Below, one piece after another: positions 24,967 to 33,336 of a stretch of DNA of 64,000 bases (position 1 is its first letter; each line of letters starts with the position of its first letter). Made by a program: the position numbers and the translations under genes. The notes below the pieces were generated by a model. It made no database searches, was not told where the DNA came from, and saw nothing but the letters and a program-made list of their open reading frames with translations. The DNA lies in NCBI GenBank assembly GCA_025210525.1, contig JAOARP010000047.1, positions 434,001 through 498,000 on the forward strand, read 5' to 3'. This DNA is from Marinisporobacter sp. (GTDB taxonomy: Bacteria > Bacillota > Clostridia > Peptostreptococcales > Thermotaleaceae).

Positions 24967-25758
24967 ATGAATCAATCAAAAGTAGAAAAAGTAAATTTTT
25001 ATAGCCCTGTACTTAATAAAGAAATGTCCATGTTGGTGTATTTACCTGAATGCTATAATCCTTTAACTCCTCTACCTGTATTGTATTTTATACATGGAAG
25101 AAGTGGGGATGAAAATATACTGCTTGAAATGGATATAAACACGCAAGCTGATGGAATGATACAAAATGGAGAAATTAATCCTATGATCATTGTATGTCCA
25201 AGAATTGAAAACAGCCGAGGATTGAATTCATCCTTAATCTGTAAAGAAATTTCTAATCCTAAAGATCATGATAGAATCATCAATTTAGGCATGTATGAAG
25301 ATTACTTTATGAAAGAAATCATTCCTTTAATAGATAAAAGTTTTAATACCATAAAAGATAGAAAAGGAAGATATATAGGAGGACTATCTGCTGGGGGCTA
25401 TGTAGCTCTTCACAATACACTAAGACATCAGCATATGTTTTCAAAAGTAGGAGGGCATATGCCTGCTTTAGAACTACAGCTTGAAGATGAAGACAAGCCC
25501 TATTTTAAAGACATGGATGTATGGGAAAAATATGATCCCTTATATATTGCAAAAAACCATAATATTTCTCCTGATATCCATATCTATCTTGATGCGGGAG
25601 ATGAGGATGAAGGTAAATTTTATGAAGGCTGTTCAATTTTACATAAAATATTGAAAGAAAAAGGCATCAATTCTCAAAATCATATATTCCCTGGTAATCA
25701 TAGTGCCCAATATGTACAATCAAATCTTGAAAAATATCTAAAATTTTATGGAGGTTAA
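24967..25758 (+). CDS. Alpha/beta-hydrolase esterase (esterase D/Fes-like)
   Basis: This 263-residue cytosolic esterase is of the putative esterase (PF00756) type. The catalytic triad is visible as Ser in GGLSAGGYVAL, Asp in YLDAGDEDEG and His in FPGNHSAQY. The oxyanion region VLYFIHGRSGDE is conserved. ATG at 24967 follows GAGGTGATG. The gene diverges from an AraC regulator. Relatives include acetyl-xylan and feruloyl esterases and enterochelin esterase, so a carbohydrate-ester or siderophore-ester substrate are both open. No transport genes adjoin it. Confidence 0.8.
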   Translation: MNQSKVEKVNFYSPVLNKEMSMLVYLPECYNPLTPLPVLYFIHGRSGDENILLEMDINTQADGMIQNGEINPMIIVCPRIENSRGLNSSLICKEISNPKDHDRIINLGMYEDYFMKEIIPLIDKSFNTIKDRKGRYIGGLSAGGYVALHNTLRHQHMFSKVGGHMPALELQLEDEDKPYFKDMDVWEKYDPLYIAKNHNISPDIHIYLDAGDEDEGKFYEGCSILHKILKEKGINSQNHIFPGNHSAQYVQSNLEKYLKFYGG

Positions 25759-25911
25759 TAGATTGTAAAAAGATCTTGTGTAATTTAAGATTTCTGTTTT
25801 CAATTGTTAGTTGATCGTCCCTATTAATTTCTATATAATATAGCTTATAATTGGTTCCCAGTTATAAAAAAATGTGTTCTAACAAAGATGAATATATAGG
25901 AGAGATAAAAA

Positions 25912-26385
25912 ATGGAACAAAAACATCATTCAGTAAAAGAAATGTGGAGAAATTATTTAATATCTATAGGTGAAGATATTATCCATACTGATAAAAATTA
26001 TATTTCTTGGCATTTCTGTGATAATGAGAAAGATGCTAATGACTTAGCTCAATTAGTTAAACAAAACGTTAAAAGAGCCACTACTGGATTACATTATTCT
26101 TATGAAATAGACGGTGAAGAATTACCTAAAGTTGGAGATCTTAATATCATTACAGATTGGCATGGTATGGCTCAATGTATTGTTGAAACAACAAAAGTAA
26201 CCATACTTCCTTTTAATAAAGTAACAGAAGAATTGGCACAAATTGAAGGCGAAGGTGATCAATCTCTAAAATACTGGCAAGAAGCACATAGAAGTGCCTT
26301 CAGTAGAAGATTAAAAGAGTATGATATGGAATTTAGGGAAGACACGTTAGTAGTTTTTGAAGAATTCGAAATAGTATATAAATAA
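25912..26385 (+). CDS. ASCH-domain protein
   Basis: This 157-residue protein of the ASCH superfamily has a beta-barrel related to PUA RNA-binding domains. Typical segments are RATTGLHYSYE, PKVGDLNIITDWHGMAQCIVETTKV and EGEGDQSLKYWQEAHRSAFSR. Some ASCH proteins bind RNA, and a few hydrolyse modified nucleosides such as N4-acetylcytidine. Which applies here is unknown. AGGAGAG precedes the ATG. It stands alone between unrelated genes. Confidence 0.8.
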   Translation: MEQKHHSVKEMWRNYLISIGEDIIHTDKNYISWHFCDNEKDANDLAQLVKQNVKRATTGLHYSYEIDGEELPKVGDLNIITDWHGMAQCIVETTKVTILPFNKVTEELAQIEGEGDQSLKYWQEAHRSAFSRRLKEYDMEFREDTLVVFEEFEIVYK

Positions 26386-26512
26386 CTTGTCATCAAATTA
26401 TTCCATTTTTAAATCCAAATAATAATTTATAGAAAATTTATTAAAATTTGCTGTACCTGAGGTTGTATGTTAAAATATGAGAAATTCTATAAATTATTTT
26501 AGGAGGATCAAC

Positions 26513-27256
26513 ATGAAAAAATTAATAGGTTTGGCAATGGTAATATTAATTGTATTTAGCTTTGTTGGCTGTGGAACAAAAGAAACAACCAAGACAGAAG
26601 AAGAATTAAAAGCAGAAATTAGAGCGGAGCTAGAAGCTGAAGCAAAAGAAGAAAACAATGATACAAAGGTTGAACAAGTATCTATAGATCTTCAAGATAA
26701 AAATTTACTACTTGACTTTTTATGTGAAAATTTCAATCCAGAAATGAAGATGGATGATCTAAATACTGTATACGGAGATTTTAATAATGATGGAAATGAA
26801 GATGTAGCTTGCTATTCACCCAACCGAAATAATTTTTATGAAGTTGCTTTTATAACAATAAATAACGGAGAATTATCTTTTATTCCTAGTGATATAGAAA
26901 AAGAAACCATCTATACACATGATATTACATTTGATGGAAAATTTATTCATTATACAATTACAGGTGGGGGAACAGGCATTAGTACTACACTAGAGAGACT
27001 CTATGTATATGATGGAAATAAGATAAAATATACAGGAGCTGATTTTGTAGTAGAAGCATACACAGCTCAACCGCCTACTTCAAATTACCCAGATGGTTAT
27101 ATGACAGAAACAACGAGCAATACTATATTTGATACAGAAGGTGATTATAGCAATTTTGTACATGAACTTATTACAACAGGCTCTGTAGAAGAAACAGAAA
27201 AAAAATCATATGAGTATAATCCTGATACTCATGATTTTACAATAACAGATTTATAA
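26513..27256 (+). CDS. Lipoprotein with Ca-binding-like DxDxNxD motif
   Basis: This 247-residue lipoprotein has signal peptide MKKLIGLAMVILIVFSF with lipobox VGC (Cys about 20). A charged helical linker (about 24-52, rich in Glu and Lys) precedes a globular domain. YGDFNNDGNEDVACY (about 88-102) matches an FG-GAP/VCBS-like calcium loop. AGGAGG lies six bases before the ATG at 26513, which fixes the start. Function is unknown; it should sit on the outer face of the membrane. Confidence 0.7.
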   Translation: MKKLIGLAMVILIVFSFVGCGTKETTKTEEELKAEIRAELEAEAKEENNDTKVEQVSIDLQDKNLLLDFLCENFNPEMKMDDLNTVYGDFNNDGNEDVACYSPNRNNFYEVAFITINNGELSFIPSDIEKETIYTHDITFDGKFIHYTITGGGTGISTTLERLYVYDGNKIKYTGADFVVEAYTAQPPTSNYPDGYMTETTSNTIFDTEGDYSNFVHELITTGSVEETEKKSYEYNPDTHDFTITDL

Positions 27257-27262
27257 TTATAT

Positions 27263-27300
27263 TAAAAGGTCCATCTTAGTTACAAAAGATGCACCTTTTA
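27263..27300 (+). terminator. Terminator of the lipoprotein gene
   Basis: TAAAAGGT-C-CATCTT pairs with AAGATG-C-ACCTTTTA (one mismatch) just after the stop codon. Confidence 0.65.
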
Positions 27301-27356
27301 ATTTTATATAACATCAACTTATTTTTTTATTATCCATATAAATTTTAGTTAAAATA

Positions 27357-27980
27357 TTATTCATGTTTTTCCATTATAAACATACATTCATCCGCTCCAT
27401 CTACCATCCTATTATTCATTCCATTACGATGAAAAGTAATTTTTTCTGGTAAATACGAATTAAATATTGCATTATCAATGCTACACATTATTCTTGTTAA
27501 TTCAGGCACCTCTAAATATTTAAAAAACTCATAAAACATACATTTAGTAACTTTATAAACATATCTATCATTGGTTTGTTCTATAATTTCCATCTTATTA
27601 AGTTTTGTTGTCCCTTCCTTTTTAACACGTTTTTGATATTTTACTAAATTTTCAAAAGTTCTTTCTACCTCTACATTTCTAAAATTAGCTTGTTGAATTG
27701 CCAATCCTGAACACAAAATTGTTGCTCTCATTATCTCATATGCCTTTTCTTTTCCTATTTCTTTCTTTAGTCTCATATATAACCATGCAATCAATCCACT
27801 TGAATTAATAAATTCTGTTGGTAAATCCATTTTAATGGTTCTTTTAAACTTTTTAAAAGTTAGTATTGTTTTCATGAAAAATAATATTGGATGATGAATA
27901 TATCCTTTTAATACACCTATTATAATCATAGCATTCAAAGGCTTTGCAATCTTGTTACTATTAGTTTTTAACATCATCAT
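27357..27980 (-). CDS. L-2-amino-thiazoline-4-carboxylate hydrolase family protein
   Basis: This 207-residue protein matches the ATC hydrolase family (PF14196). The C-terminal part shows the family pattern: TKCMFYEFFKYLEVPELTRI followed by MCSIDNAIFNSYLP and a C-terminal ADECMFIME, with conserved Cys, Asp and Glu residues. The founding enzyme opens aminothiazoline carboxylate to a cysteine precursor, but most members have no known substrate. It is behind a MarR gene with a MarR-type palindrome (28014-28032) upstream, and near a Fur-box uptake operon. Confidence 0.72.
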   Translation of the reverse strand: MMMLKTNSNKIAKPLNAMIIIGVLKGYIHHPILFFMKTILTFKKFKRTIKMDLPTEFINSSGLIAWLYMRLKKEIGKEKAYEIMRATILCSGLAIQQANFRNVEVERTFENLVKYQKRVKKEGTTKLNKMEIIEQTNDRYVYKVTKCMFYEFFKYLEVPELTRIMCSIDNAIFNSYLPEKITFHRNGMNNRMVDGADECMFIMEKHE

Positions 27981-28013
27981 GATCCTCTCCTTAATTAGTA
28001 TTTAATCTTCATT

Positions 28014-28032
28014 TAGTTAACCTAGTTAACTA
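28014..28032. promoter_or_regulatory. Probable MarR operator upstream of the ATC hydrolase-family gene
   Basis: TAGTTAAC-CTA-GTTAACTA is a perfect 8-3-8 inverted repeat, 34 bases upstream of the start codon. The core CCTAGTTAAC recurs in the promoter of the MarR gene just upstream. Confidence 0.7.
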
Positions 28033-28036
28033 TAAA

Positions 28037-28076
28037 TTAAATATTAAACAGCATCTTTGTGCTGTTTTAATATTTA
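28037..28076 (-). terminator. Hairpin between MarR gene and ATC hydrolase-family gene
   Basis: AAATATTAAACAGCA pairs with TGCTGTTTTAATATTT (one bulge), with a weak U-tract on the minus strand. It suggests separate transcription of the downstream gene from the operator-bearing region. Confidence 0.55.
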
Positions 28077-28092
28077 GCAGAATACTGAATTT

Positions 28093-28545
28093 TTATTTTT
28101 TGTTTAACTTTTTAACCTCTGAAACCAATTGATCTAAAAAGGATTCTAAAAACTCTTTTTCTTTCTCGTCAAGACCAGATAAAATTTTGTATATTGAAGC
28201 AAACACTTCTAGATCGAACTTTTCATGTCCTAAATATGCGATTACACCTTTTTCTGTTAAATTGAAAACTACTTCCTTCCTATTACTTAAATATTTACTT
28301 TTTGTTATTAATTTCTTTTCAATCAGTTTTTTTACAAATTTTGAAGCGCCACTTTTTGAAATATCTAATTTTGCTGCCAATTCAGTGAGATTAATGTTGG
28401 CATTTTTCCCAATAACTTGAAGTGTATGTATTTCAGCACTATACAATAAATCACCTGTTCCAAAATCCCTTGGAATACTTTCAAATTCATTAAATTCCCT
28501 TACTGAATTAAAATACAATTTAATAATTTTTTCATAGTTTTTCAT
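28093..28545 (-). CDS. MarR-family regulator (autoregulated)
   Basis: This 150-residue winged-helix regulator has the DNA-binding region ELAAKLDISKSGASKFVKKLIEKKLI and the wing SNRKEVVFNLTEKG. It lies upstream of the ATC hydrolase-family gene in the same direction. Its own promoter holds a CCTAGTTAAC element, and the same element is in the downstream palindrome, so it probably represses both. The ligand is unknown; MarR proteins often sense phenolics, thiol stress or metallophore-like compounds. Confidence 0.85.
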   Translation of the reverse strand: MKNYEKIIKLYFNSVREFNEFESIPRDFGTGDLLYSAEIHTLQVIGKNANINLTELAAKLDISKSGASKFVKKLIEKKLITKSKYLSNRKEVVFNLTEKGVIAYLGHEKFDLEVFASIYKILSGLDEKEKEFLESFLDQLVSEVKKLNKK

Positions 28546-28560
28546 TTCATCACCAATACG

Positions 28561-28590
28561 ATAGTATACCTAGTTAACAAAATTGTCAAC
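28561..28590 (-). promoter_or_regulatory. Promoter with embedded MarR operator
   Basis: On the minus strand TTGACA (28584-28589), 17 bases and TACTAT (28561-28566) form a promoter. The spacer carries GTTAACTAGG, also found at 28014-28032. An imperfect repeat GTTAACAA/TTGTCAAC overlaps the -35 box. Confidence 0.75.
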
Positions 28591-28691
28591 CTTTTTAATC
28601 ATTTTTTATCCACAAACCATAATCTTTCACTACAATACTTATGTAAATTGGTTGGACTATTTTTGTGAATATTTTTCTAATACTATTGCAT

Positions 28692-28720
28692 AAAAAGAGA
28701 ACCACTCATAAGCAGTTCCC
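28692..28720 (-). terminator. Terminator of second MarR gene (repeat-family hairpin)
   Basis: On the minus strand GGGAACTGCT-TATG-AGTGGTTCTC, a 10-bp stem with G-U pairs, is followed by TTTTT. It directly follows the stop codon at 28721. Nearly the same hairpin recurs at 34845-34874 and 48553-48586. Confidence 0.85.
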
Positions 28721-29170
28721 TTATATATGCTTCTTTGTCATATCATTTGCTTTATTTAAAAATTCCTTTATCACAAGCAAATCTCTTTCTGTTAATTTTT
28801 CTAGATACTCAAAAATTTCTTTATCATTTTCTAAATGAAACTGATGATGGGCTCTATATGCCACATCTCCTTTTTTAGTCAAATATACAGAAAGCTTTTT
28901 TTTATCTTCTTGAACCTCCTTTTTTATTATAAAGCCTCTATTTTCTAGTTTTTTAATTGTTTTAGAAATAACCGCCCTTGTCACATTTAGTCTCTGTGCT
29001 ATCTCAGAAATATACATTCCTGGGTAATCTCCTATAACTTTAATGATATGAATTTCTCCTCTATAAAAGACCATATCTTCTCCAAAATCTAAAACTCGCT
29101 TTTTTCCATTAGCAGCAGCTTCTATTAATTGTACAAAATTTTTCATTATATCTTTAACTTGTTTTTTCAT
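28721..29170 (-). CDS. MarR-family regulator
   Basis: This 149-residue winged-helix regulator has the helix-turn-helix SEIAQRLNVTRAVISKTIKKLENRGFI and wing QEDKKKLSVYLTKKG. It is the last gene of the Fur-box operon (binding protein, permease, ATPase, methyltransferase), 34 bp after the methyltransferase gene, and ends in a terminator. It is distinct in sequence from the MarR at 28093. A ligand related to the transported or methylated compound is plausible. Confidence 0.85.
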   Translation of the reverse strand: MKKQVKDIMKNFVQLIEAAANGKKRVLDFGEDMVFYRGEIHIIKVIGDYPGMYISEIAQRLNVTRAVISKTIKKLENRGFIIKKEVQEDKKKLSVYLTKKGDVAYRAHHQFHLENDKEIFEYLEKLTERDLLVIKEFLNKANDMTKKHI

Positions 29171-29204
29171 AAATTTATTATATCATGGAAGTTCAATATT
29201 CTAA

Positions 29205-30194
29205 CTACTTCACAAATAAATAAGCTTTTAGTTTTCCTGCTGCTTCATTCTTTCTTTCTATTTTTTTAAATCCTTTACTTAATATACTACTTAATATAGT
29301 CTTTTCATCTGTAAGTAGATCAGAACCATTCAAACGACCAGATAACCAACCTACAATTGATTCCTTTGGTGATAAATAATCTTCTCTAACACCATGAGTA
29401 ATCACATATAAATATCCTTTCTCCTTTAAGCTATTATATAATTTGAATGTAACATCATTTAAATAATGTCTTGCAAAATCCATTACCCCAGATGCAATTA
29501 CTAAATCATATTCTTCTCCTATACGATCTACATTAAAATTCCCTTCTATAACACGAGCACGATTTTTTAATTTTTCTTCTTCTATAAGGGCTTTTGGAAG
29601 GGGTGCTACACTGGAATGTTCAAATATTACAACTTCTGATTTTGGAAAAGCTTTAGCGATTTCTAATGCTAATGTGCCTGAACCTCCACCTAAATCTAAT
29701 ACTTTAAATCCTTTATCCTTTTCAAATAGAGTTTCTGCCAATTTCAAGATATTTTGAACTCTTCCTAAGTACATTTCTTTTCTAGTTAATTTTGCTAATT
29801 TATAAAAATCATATAATCCTACGCCATCTTTTTTCTCTGTTATTTTAGGATCAGGACCATTCTTTACTCTTTCTTCTAAATTTTCAAGTGATATCATTTC
29901 TTCTCTAAACAAAATAGTATCACCAATATACATTGAACTATTTTCATTTAGCAACCTATTTGTGGATTCTGTATTATTATACTTATTATCTTTGCTTTCT
30001 AGTAATCCTATTGCTGCTAAACTATTTAAAAAAATATCTAGATTTCTACAATCATAATTTAACGTATCAGCAATTTCCATTGCTGTCTTTGGTGTACTAA
30101 GGTAAGAAAATACTTTTAATCTTATACTCGACAATAACAATTGTGCTTCTCTATACTGATGCAATTTACTATAGTAATCTAACATTCCATTCAT
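29205..30194 (-). CDS. SAM-dependent O-methyltransferase-like protein
   Basis: This 329-residue protein has an N-terminal winged-helix dimerisation domain (about 15-90) and a Rossmann SAM domain (about 140-329). Motif I is VLDLGGGSGTLALEIA (about 163-178), and VVIFEHSSV and NFNVDRIGEEYDLVIASGVM follow. The architecture matches plant-caffeate/acetylserotonin-type O-methyltransferases. It lies 18 bp behind the FecE-type ATPase gene and before marR. A methylase inside a Fur-box uptake operon suggests it modifies or inactivates the imported ligand or metal chelate; that is inference. Confidence 0.82.
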   Translation of the reverse strand: MNGMLDYYSKLHQYREAQLLLSSIRLKVFSYLSTPKTAMEIADTLNYDCRNLDIFLNSLAAIGLLESKDNKYNNTESTNRLLNENSSMYIGDTILFREEMISLENLEERVKNGPDPKITEKKDGVGLYDFYKLAKLTRKEMYLGRVQNILKLAETLFEKDKGFKVLDLGGGSGTLALEIAKAFPKSEVVIFEHSSVAPLPKALIEEEKLKNRARVIEGNFNVDRIGEEYDLVIASGVMDFARHYLNDVTFKLYNSLKEKGYLYVITHGVREDYLSPKESIVGWLSGRLNGSDLLTDEKTILSSILSKGFKKIERKNEAAGKLKAYLFVK

Positions 30195-30212
30195 TTATAA
30201 TCCCCCTCAACT

Positions 30213-30992
30213 TTAAGAACTTTTACAAAGTAAAATTTTATTTAATCCTTTTGGATTCAAGCTATAATAATCTGATGGTAATTCAAATATATTTATAATA
30301 TTTTCTAAGGTAACAACCTCTTTCGTTTTTCCATAAATATACGTTAAATCTCGTTTTAATAATAAAGAATAATCACTATATTTAATAGCATTAAAGGGAT
30401 GATGTGTATTAATTAAACAACTTATATCTTCTTCATCAACTAGCTTTCTAAGAGTAGCAAAGATCTTATCTTGATTTGCTAAATCTAAATTCAACTCTGG
30501 TTCATCAAGAACAACTATTTCTGGCTTTGATACCAATGCTCGAGCAATTAATACCATCTGCTTTTCACCACCACTCAATTGATCCATACATTTATTCCTG
30601 ATTGCTTTTAGCCCTAATAAATCTAAAACAGAATCCACTTCTTTCAAATCACTTTCTTTAGGCTTTCCAAAAAAATCGATAAACGGATTTCTGCCCATTA
30701 AAATAATTGATTCAACTGTATATAAAAAGGGAATTTCCTTAGCCTGTGGTACATAACTAATCTTTTTCCAAAACAACTTCCTATCTGATGTTTTAATAGG
30801 ACAACAATCTAAAAAAGTAGCACCACTAGTCCATTTCTTAAATCCTAACAAACACTTGATCAATGTAGTTTTCCCAACACCATTAGGTCCAAGAATGGTT
30901 GTCATTTCCCCCTTTTTTACATCTAAATTTATATCTTTAAGTATTTCTGTTTTTCCATAAGAAAATCCCCCATTCTTTATGGACATTCTCAT
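30213..30992 (-). CDS. FecE-type ABC transporter ATP-binding protein
   Basis: This 259-residue ATPase of the iron-chelate/heme/B12 class has Walker A GPNGVGKTTLIKCL, signature LSGGEKQMVLIARAL and Walker B IVVLDEPELNLDL. ATG at 30992 overlaps the permease stop codon by 4 bases (ATGA) and has AAAGGAGGT eight bases upstream; a GTG two codons further up is less likely. It is the third gene of the Fur-box operon. Confidence 0.88.
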   Translation of the reverse strand: MRMSIKNGGFSYGKTEILKDINLDVKKGEMTTILGPNGVGKTTLIKCLLGFKKWTSGATFLDCCPIKTSDRKLFWKKISYVPQAKEIPFLYTVESIILMGRNPFIDFFGKPKESDLKEVDSVLDLLGLKAIRNKCMDQLSGGEKQMVLIARALVSKPEIVVLDEPELNLDLANQDKIFATLRKLVDEEDISCLINTHHPFNAIKYSDYSLLLKRDLTYIYGKTKEVVTLENIINIFELPSDYYSLNPKGLNKILLCKSS

Positions 30993-31993
30993 TGCCACAT
31001 ACCTCCTTTACATTTCAATAAGTATGCAAAAAATGGAGCTCCTAAAAAAGCTGTCAATATAGAGAGGGGCACTTCTGATTTAAATAAACATCTACACCCA
31101 ACATCCATTACTAACAAATACACTGCACCTAATACAACACATGTAGGAATTAACTTCTCATGGTCAGTTCCAACGAATATTCTTCCTATATGGGGTGTAA
31201 TTAGCCCCACCCATCCTATCATTCCACATATAGATACAGAAATGGCTGATAAAATCGTTACTATAATTATGACAATTACTTTATACCCTTTTATATTAAA
31301 CCCTAAAGATATTGCTTCTTCATTAGATAATGACAATATGTTAAGTTTCCATCGTAGAGTATAGATGATTCCTAAACATAGAATAATAGGTACTACTACC
31401 CATTTCACATCATTCATACTAACACCTGATAAACTTCCCATCAGCCAATACACGATAGATGGCAATTCAGTTTCAACATTTGCATTAAATTGAACCAACG
31501 CTAATAATGCAGTAAAAAATGCATCTACTGTAATCCCAGCTAATATAAGCAGTAAGACCGAAGATCTTTTTTCTTGTTTTCCAATTTTATATGTCATAAA
31601 TACAGCAATTACTCCAAAAATAAATGCCATAAAATATGCATATATTGTTTGATGAAATACTACTAGCCCTAATGCAATACCAAAAGCAGATCCTGAAAAA
31701 ACGCCTAAAATTTTAGGACTAGCTAAAGGATTTTTGAATAATGCCTGCATACTTGCTCCAGAAACTGCAAGACTACTTCCTATCAATAATGCCATCAATA
31801 CCCTTGGTAATCTAATTGATAATATTACAAATGCAGCATTAGGCATATTTGAACCCTCTGAAAATATATAATTTTTACTATCTACTACTTCTTCTAAAGA
31901 CATTGAATACTTACCAACTATTAAAGAAATAACTATAAGTACTAAAATTCCAACGAAAGAACAAATATATGCGCTCCCTTTTTTATTGATCAT
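30989..31993 (-). CDS. FecCD-family ABC transporter permease
   Basis: This 334-residue polytopic permease has about nine or ten hydrophobic segments. Family stretches are SIRLPRVLMALLIGSSLAVSG, LMGSLSGVSMND and MIGWVGLITPHIGRIFVG. Start ATG overlaps the binding-protein stop by 4 bases. It works with the lipoprotein (31990-33072) and ATPase. The class takes up Fe3+-chelates, heme or corrinoids. Confidence 0.9.
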   Translation of the reverse strand: MINKKGSAYICSFVGILVLIVISLIVGKYSMSLEEVVDSKNYIFSEGSNMPNAAFVILSIRLPRVLMALLIGSSLAVSGASMQALFKNPLASPKILGVFSGSAFGIALGLVVFHQTIYAYFMAFIFGVIAVFMTYKIGKQEKRSSVLLLILAGITVDAFFTALLALVQFNANVETELPSIVYWLMGSLSGVSMNDVKWVVVPIILCLGIIYTLRWKLNILSLSNEEAISLGFNIKGYKVIVIIIVTILSAISVSICGMIGWVGLITPHIGRIFVGTDHEKLIPTCVVLGAVYLLVMDVGCRCLFKSEVPLSILTAFLGAPFFAYLLKCKGGMWQ

Positions 31994-33072
31994 TTTAAAA
32001 TCACACCTTTTTGAGGCTTAAGTATTTTTTCTGCTAATTCATCCGTAAGCTCCAAATCATAACATCTCTTATAATATTCTTTTATTTCTTCTACAAAGTC
32101 AGTATCCCTTTTATTTCCATTCAGCATCCACTTCATCATTAAAGGAGTATCTACACACGGTGAAGCCCAATTAAATAAACCCACTGGTATATCATATATT
32201 TGTCCATTCTTAACAGCATTCACTCTTGTCCAATCTTGCTTTTTAATACCCTTTTTATACATTTTTTCACCAGGTCCCATAAATAAATATATTACATCAG
32301 GTTGCCACTCATAAATCTGCTCCATACTAACCTCTTTCTCCCCTTTAATTTCCTTTGCTACATTTTCCATGCCTGCAAATTCAATCCAATATTCACCATA
32401 AGTATGGTTTCCACAAACAGTAATTTTGTCCCCGCTATTATTAAAAATCAATAATGCTTTTTTTTGTTTCTGACTTTTATTCATAGACCCTTTAAACGCT
32501 TCTACTTTTTCAATCTCTTTTTTAATCGAAATTTTTGGACTTATATCGAATACTTTACAAATAATCTCTTCCCATTCCTTTATAATCACAGCAGAATCTT
32601 TTTCACCTTCTTTATAAAAATCAACTACTGGAATATTCAAGTTTTTCAAGTCTTTCTTTTGTTGTTCTCCATAACAAAATACAATGTCTGGTTTTAAATT
32701 AAGCAACTTTTCTATATCAATATTAAACCCCTTAACATATGTATCATCTAGCTCTTTCACCTTTGGCATTTTAAGCTTTAATAGATCAGTATTTGCATTC
32801 AATAATGTTAATGGATGAATGCCAACAATTTTACTAGGATCATCTAATAATGCATTGGTCATTGTAACAACAGGTGGTGAAGTTATTACTATTCTTTTTA
32901 TATCTTTTGCCTTAGGTAATCTGACCACATTTTTACTACAATCAACCACTTCTCTTCCCTTCGTTGTATTTTCAGCTTTTGACGCATCTTTAATTTCTTC
33001 AGTAGCACAGCCAACTAAGAATAAGCACATCATCAAGATACTGCATATTAATGATTTCCTATATCTATTCAT
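31990..33072 (-). CDS. FecB/BtuF-type substrate-binding lipoprotein
   Basis: This 360-residue protein has signal peptide with lipobox LVGC (Cys about 22) and a two-lobed class III binding-protein fold; IKRIVITSPPVVTMTNALLD and LKPDIVFCYGEQQ mark lobe one, and EWQPDVIYLF lobe two. The start at 33072 has AAGGAGGGAA upstream. A longer frame to 33147 runs through the Fur box and is rejected. It lacks the usual Glu pair seen in BtuF/FhuD, so the substrate is open. First gene of the operon. Confidence 0.88.
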   Translation of the reverse strand: MNRYRKSLICSILMMCLFLVGCATEEIKDASKAENTTKGREVVDCSKNVVRLPKAKDIKRIVITSPPVVTMTNALLDDPSKIVGIHPLTLLNANTDLLKLKMPKVKELDDTYVKGFNIDIEKLLNLKPDIVFCYGEQQKKDLKNLNIPVVDFYKEGEKDSAVIIKEWEEIICKVFDISPKISIKKEIEKVEAFKGSMNKSQKQKKALLIFNNSGDKITVCGNHTYGEYWIEFAGMENVAKEIKGEKEVSMEQIYEWQPDVIYLFMGPGEKMYKKGIKKQDWTRVNAVKNGQIYDIPVGLFNWASPCVDTPLMMKWMLNGNKRDTDFVEEIKEYYKRCYDLELTDELAEKILKPQKGVILK

Positions 33073-33121
33073 AAGATTCCCTCCTTTTGTATGCCAGGCA
33101 TACAAATAATTTTTAAAAATG

Positions 33122-33185
33122 TTGATAATATTAATAATTATTATCAACTATATTGAATAGTATCAGATAAAATTTCCTGTGTCAA
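33122..33185 (-). promoter_or_regulatory. Sigma-A promoter and Fur-like box of the FecBCD-methyltransferase operon
   Basis: On the minus strand TTGACA (33180-33185), 17 bases and TACTAT (33157-33162) form the promoter. Just downstream, TTGATAAT (33122-33129) and ATTATCAA (33140-33147) make an inverted repeat of Fur-box type that overlaps the transcription start. Confidence 0.75.
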
Positions 33186-33336
33186 TCCCCTAATTAATAA
33201 CACAACTATAAAAAATAAGAAATCAAAAGCATCTTCCTTTAAACAAGATACTCCTGATTCTATCTAAAAATATTTTTTTACTTGCTCTATGTATTACCCA
33301 TTATAACTATATCATCTGAGGCTGAACACGCTACAT

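Noticed and set aside
33073..33147. N-terminal extension of the FecB-type lipoprotein
   Set aside because: It translates the Fur-like box into an Ile/Asn run and lies upstream of a proper ribosome site and lipoprotein signal peptide.
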